Assembly (NCBI RefSeq): GCF_030936135.1
Contig: NC_082598.1
Location: forward strand, 55,148,347-55,212,346
Reading direction: 5' to 3'
Length of the DNA: 64,000 nucleotides
Source of the DNA: Gavia stellata
Lineage: Eukaryota; Chordata; Aves; Gaviiformes; Gaviidae
The position numbers and the translations under genes are program-made. This document shows positions 61,101-64,000 of the stretch, piece after piece. Within the stretch, counting starts at the first letter, position 1; every line of letters begins with the position of its first letter. The notes beneath the pieces are model-generated. The model did not search any database, was not told the DNA's origin, and was given only the letters and a program-made list of their open reading frames with translations.

Positions 61101-62499
61101 GGGGAGACTCTGAGTGCGGGGTTTTGGCTCTGCTCTCCGGTGAAATCTTTTCTTCTGTTACTGTTTACACGTCGAACCAAGTAATGCTTCTGTTATCACT
61201 TGTTCTGTGCAACAGCGAAGGTAACTTTGCAAACGTACAACCAAGCAGGAAACTGCAGGCTTACTTGTAGTGTGTCTTTTACTGAAAAATACATTTTATT
61301 TACCATAACATTCAAAAAAAACCCCAACATAATACAAATGCTAACTCATTCAGTTACAAACTTTGGTACTCAGCGGTTTCAGACAGTCCGTTCTCGCGTG
61401 GTCGTGACGTACTGAAGCGTTCCCGACGTGCTACACGCTGCTAGTGCAATTCTCAGAGCGACTCTGCTGTCCTTCAATCCCAGGCTCACGGCATCCTGCA
61501 GCGGGATCACTTTGGGCTTCGGCTATGCACTTGCCACAGTGTCATCTACGTTGAGAGCAGCTCAAAGAGTCAATTTTTCTCCAGTTATGTATCTTCTTTT
61601 TTTATTTTTTCCCCCCCACAGGCAACAATCATCAACACAATGTGTTCACGGCATTTTCCCCTTTGCCTTATATCCCACCGCTCTCTCATCAGACATACCA
61701 CCCACATCCTCTTAACAATCATTATCCTTACTTCACATTTGCACTTTTAAATATCTTTACACTGATAACACATCCCCTTAAAAAAGGGAGGAAAAAGAAA
61801 AGAGAATAAAAAGTAGAACAAAAAAAAAAAACAGAAAAAGGGGAAAAAAACACAAGCATTTTTAAAGTATGTGTTCTCAGGTAGCCACAAGTTAATGGTA
61901 ATTTATAAGCATAAGGAATGACACTTTGGCCATCAACACTAGAGAGCAAAGGTAGCTTTGAATGCAGACAAGGGAAAAAAAAACAACCCACACAACCCAT
62001 AAATACATTTTAAATCGTTCACCAAGTGATTCACCAAGGATTAAACTTAACTGAGTGAAACCAACCAGGCTGCAAAACAACATTCGTGCATCACTCCAGT
62101 CCCGCTCAAACTTTTAATTGGATCCTGACCTAAAACGCGTGGAAGTGGCCGGCCGGCTGTTGCAGACCCCAAACCCTGACGGCAGGGCTGGGAGGGAACT
62201 CGAGCGGTGCGCAGGATTTTGCCCTGTTCTGCACACAGCGTGAATTTCAGCTGTAACATACTATGACTGCACTGTGAAACATATAATACTAGCAGCTTGT
62301 GAACCCTGACATGGAGGGCTGGACTCTAATCCAAGATATGTGGTTACACATCACCCCATCAGCTGGAGAAATTCACTACTGGGTATACACGGGAGGAGCA
62401 CCATATAACCGGAATTTTTTCTGGTGACCTTTCATGGCACTATCTGCTGGGTCTGGCTAGACTCAAGCCCAGAGCTCCGGTTTTATACATACAAAGAGA

Positions 62500-62720
62500 A
62501 GAACCTGAGAGTCGGGTCTGCAAGGTACTCAGCGCTCTGGGCCAAATTCAGCAAAGCGTTGTGTTGATGGGTAAAAAAAAAAAAAAAAAAAGAGACTGCG
62601 CTTCTACTGAAGTCCCCAGGAATCTGCTTAGATATTTGGAGTTAGAGATGCATGTGAAGGCTTTGCTGGACTGGGTCTGCGAAGCTCAGCTCCTTGCAAA
62701 ACTGACCCCTTGACGCAAAG
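62500..62720. repeat. Decayed palindromic repeat interrupted by an A tract
   Basis: 'aaggtactcagcgctctgggccaaattcagcaaagcg', an A19 run (62573-62591), then 'cttctactgaagtcccc'. It resembles the palindromic 'ctgcaaggtgctgagc ... attcagcaaagcactt' repeats of turtles and crocodiles. Confidence 0.5.
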
Positions 62721-63734
62721 ACGGAATCTCTTTAGTAATAGACAAAATTAAGCAAACACTGTTTGACATTAGAATTGACACATTCCACTGAAGAAATCTC
62801 CCCTGAGAAAATAAATAGCTGTTGGTATTGCCTCATTTCATTGCTTTCGTCTCCACAAGCAGTTAAAAAAACCCTGCAAAATTTGTCTCCAACAAATACC
62901 TGTTGAAATCCTGGGCTGTTTGTTTTCTATGGATTTTTTGCCTTTCAAGTACACTGGGTGAAACTGTAAACCCTGAGTTTGTGTGTGCAAACCTATATCT
63001 TGTAAACTGCAACGTGAAACTTCGCTCCTAGCACCGATATAGGAAAAGATAGGACAAACCATTTTTAAACACGGATGCTAGCATTATAATGTACGTACCG
63101 TACATGTGTATGTTACAGTGCACGAGCTACTCTGGTACCTGCACTGTCCAGCAGTCCGAAGTACTGTTTCGTTTAACACCAATACTCTAGTTGTAATGTC
63201 TACAGACTTACCAGTCATGAAAACGCTGAAGAAGCATTCATTTTCTTTAAGAGGCATTCAGCCCAAATCCCAGTAGGAAGTTAAAGCCTGTAACTGTAGA
63301 CCGTACAACGAAGAGCACGGGGATTAAGCTTACACGCTATATGCTCTAGCTGGGCACGCTAAGCTCTTTAAAAAGGCTTAGAATAGTAGTTTTTCATCGG
63401 ATTTCCACAACGATGAAGATAAATGAGAAGATACATGTTAAATCACTCACTATGTGTATACTTGCAGTGCATTTCATCCTGAGGGCAATTTCAATTTGTG
63501 CCTGTAAACAAATAAATCGCATTGAAATACAATCTCACATGTATGGTTAAAGACAGTTGTAGCTGAGTTTTCTGTATCTTGAGAGCTACTCATGGAAATG
63601 AAAACCTGATGCTTTCTTTAAGAATGGGAAACCCTGAAACGTCCTTCGCAGCAGGAAACCTTGAGAACAGGTGCAGGAAAATCCTGCCGGTGGGTAAATG
63701 CTTAAGTACAGACTTTTGGGTTTTGCATTTAGAT

Positions 63735-63840
63735 TCTAGATTTCCAACCTGTTGCCTCAAGAAAGCTTTATGCTAAATAATTGAGGCTTGATCTTACATT
63801 TAATTGGCTTCCCAAAGCGCTTCGCTGAACTGAAATTTTG
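63735..63840 (-). repeat. Decayed repeat, opposite orientation
   Basis: 'cccaaagcgcttcgctgaactgaaat' is the reverse-oriented form of the 'attcagcaaagc' motif at 62.55 kb. Confidence 0.4.
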
Positions 63841-64000
63841 GGTGGGGAACACACTTTGGTAGTTTAGTTTTACTGTCGTGATAACAATTCTCTTTTAATG
63901 AGACAAACTGATTGCTGGCAACAAAATCATCAGTTTAAGCAGTTTGACACACGGACACGCATATCACTGCATTTTGAGTAGTCTTATTTTATATTCTCTT

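Larger units (their letters stand above)
55261..64000. other. Region downstream of MTTP, no assignable gene
   Basis: No conserved multi-exon gene recognised. In human the next gene is C4orf54 on the opposite strand; its 3' UTR could reach here, but nothing proves it. The region contains decayed repeats (55695-55790, 62500-62720, 63735-63840), A-rich tracts (56080-56095, 61806-61850, 62573-62591) and a CpG-rich minus-strand open frame at about 57778-58111. Confidence 0.5.

Noticed and set aside
62573-62591. A19 run as a retroposon tail
   Set aside because: It sits in the middle of an older repeat with repeat sequence on both sides and no recognisable SINE or retrocopy upstream, so a simple A-tract expansion is more likely.
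1-64000. CRISPR arrays, tRNA or rRNA genes, operons, integrated viruses
   Set aside because: None seen; regular direct repeats, cloverleaf-type sequences and viral protein motifs were not found by eye.

Overview
This is a eukaryotic (vertebrate) nuclear window. Genes are split into short exons with GT-AG introns, there is one CpG-island promoter, and bacterial gene layout is absent. The gene order C4orf17 (+), TRMT10A (-), MTTP (+) matches human 4q23 as I know it. Compact introns (MTTP coding exons span about 27 kb), few interspersed repeats and decayed copies of a repeat family with the theme 'ttgacttcaatgg' suggest a sauropsid, most likely a bird. A turtle or crocodilian is not excluded. 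All gene names come from reading the protein, not from a database search.

Layout. 609-5281 (+): the 3' part of a C4orf17 orthologue; its first coding exon(s) lie left of the window. 5282-11501: convergent intergenic DNA. 11730-21833 (-): complete CDS of TRMT10A in seven coding exons (317 codons), with a CpG-island promoter near 22.75-23.95 kb. 24.0-27.45 kb: spacer. 27464-27660: MTTP promoter with recognisable HNF1, DR1/HNF4 and FOX motifs. 27660-55018 (+): complete MTTP in 18 coding exons (893 codons plus stop), all splice phases consistent, followed by a short 3' UTR with AATAAA at 55234. 55.26-64.0 kb: no gene I can assign, several decayed repeats, and one CpG-rich minus-strand ORF.

How the genes work. 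MTTP is the lipid-transfer subunit of the ER microsomal triglyceride transfer complex and loads lipid onto apoB. TRMT10A methylates guanosine 9 of tRNAs. C4orf17 has no established function that I know of. They are neighbours by conserved synteny and do not form a pathway or operon.

I found no undescribed system. The most useful loose ends are two unassigned ORFs (12510-12764 +, about 57778-58111 -), a (TTTG)n microsatellite forming the pyrimidine tract before MTTP exon 13, a GC-rich patch with strong unused splice acceptors in MTTP intron 3, repeat-derived sequence in the MTTP 3' UTR, and uncertain gene ends in C4orf17 and TRMT10A.
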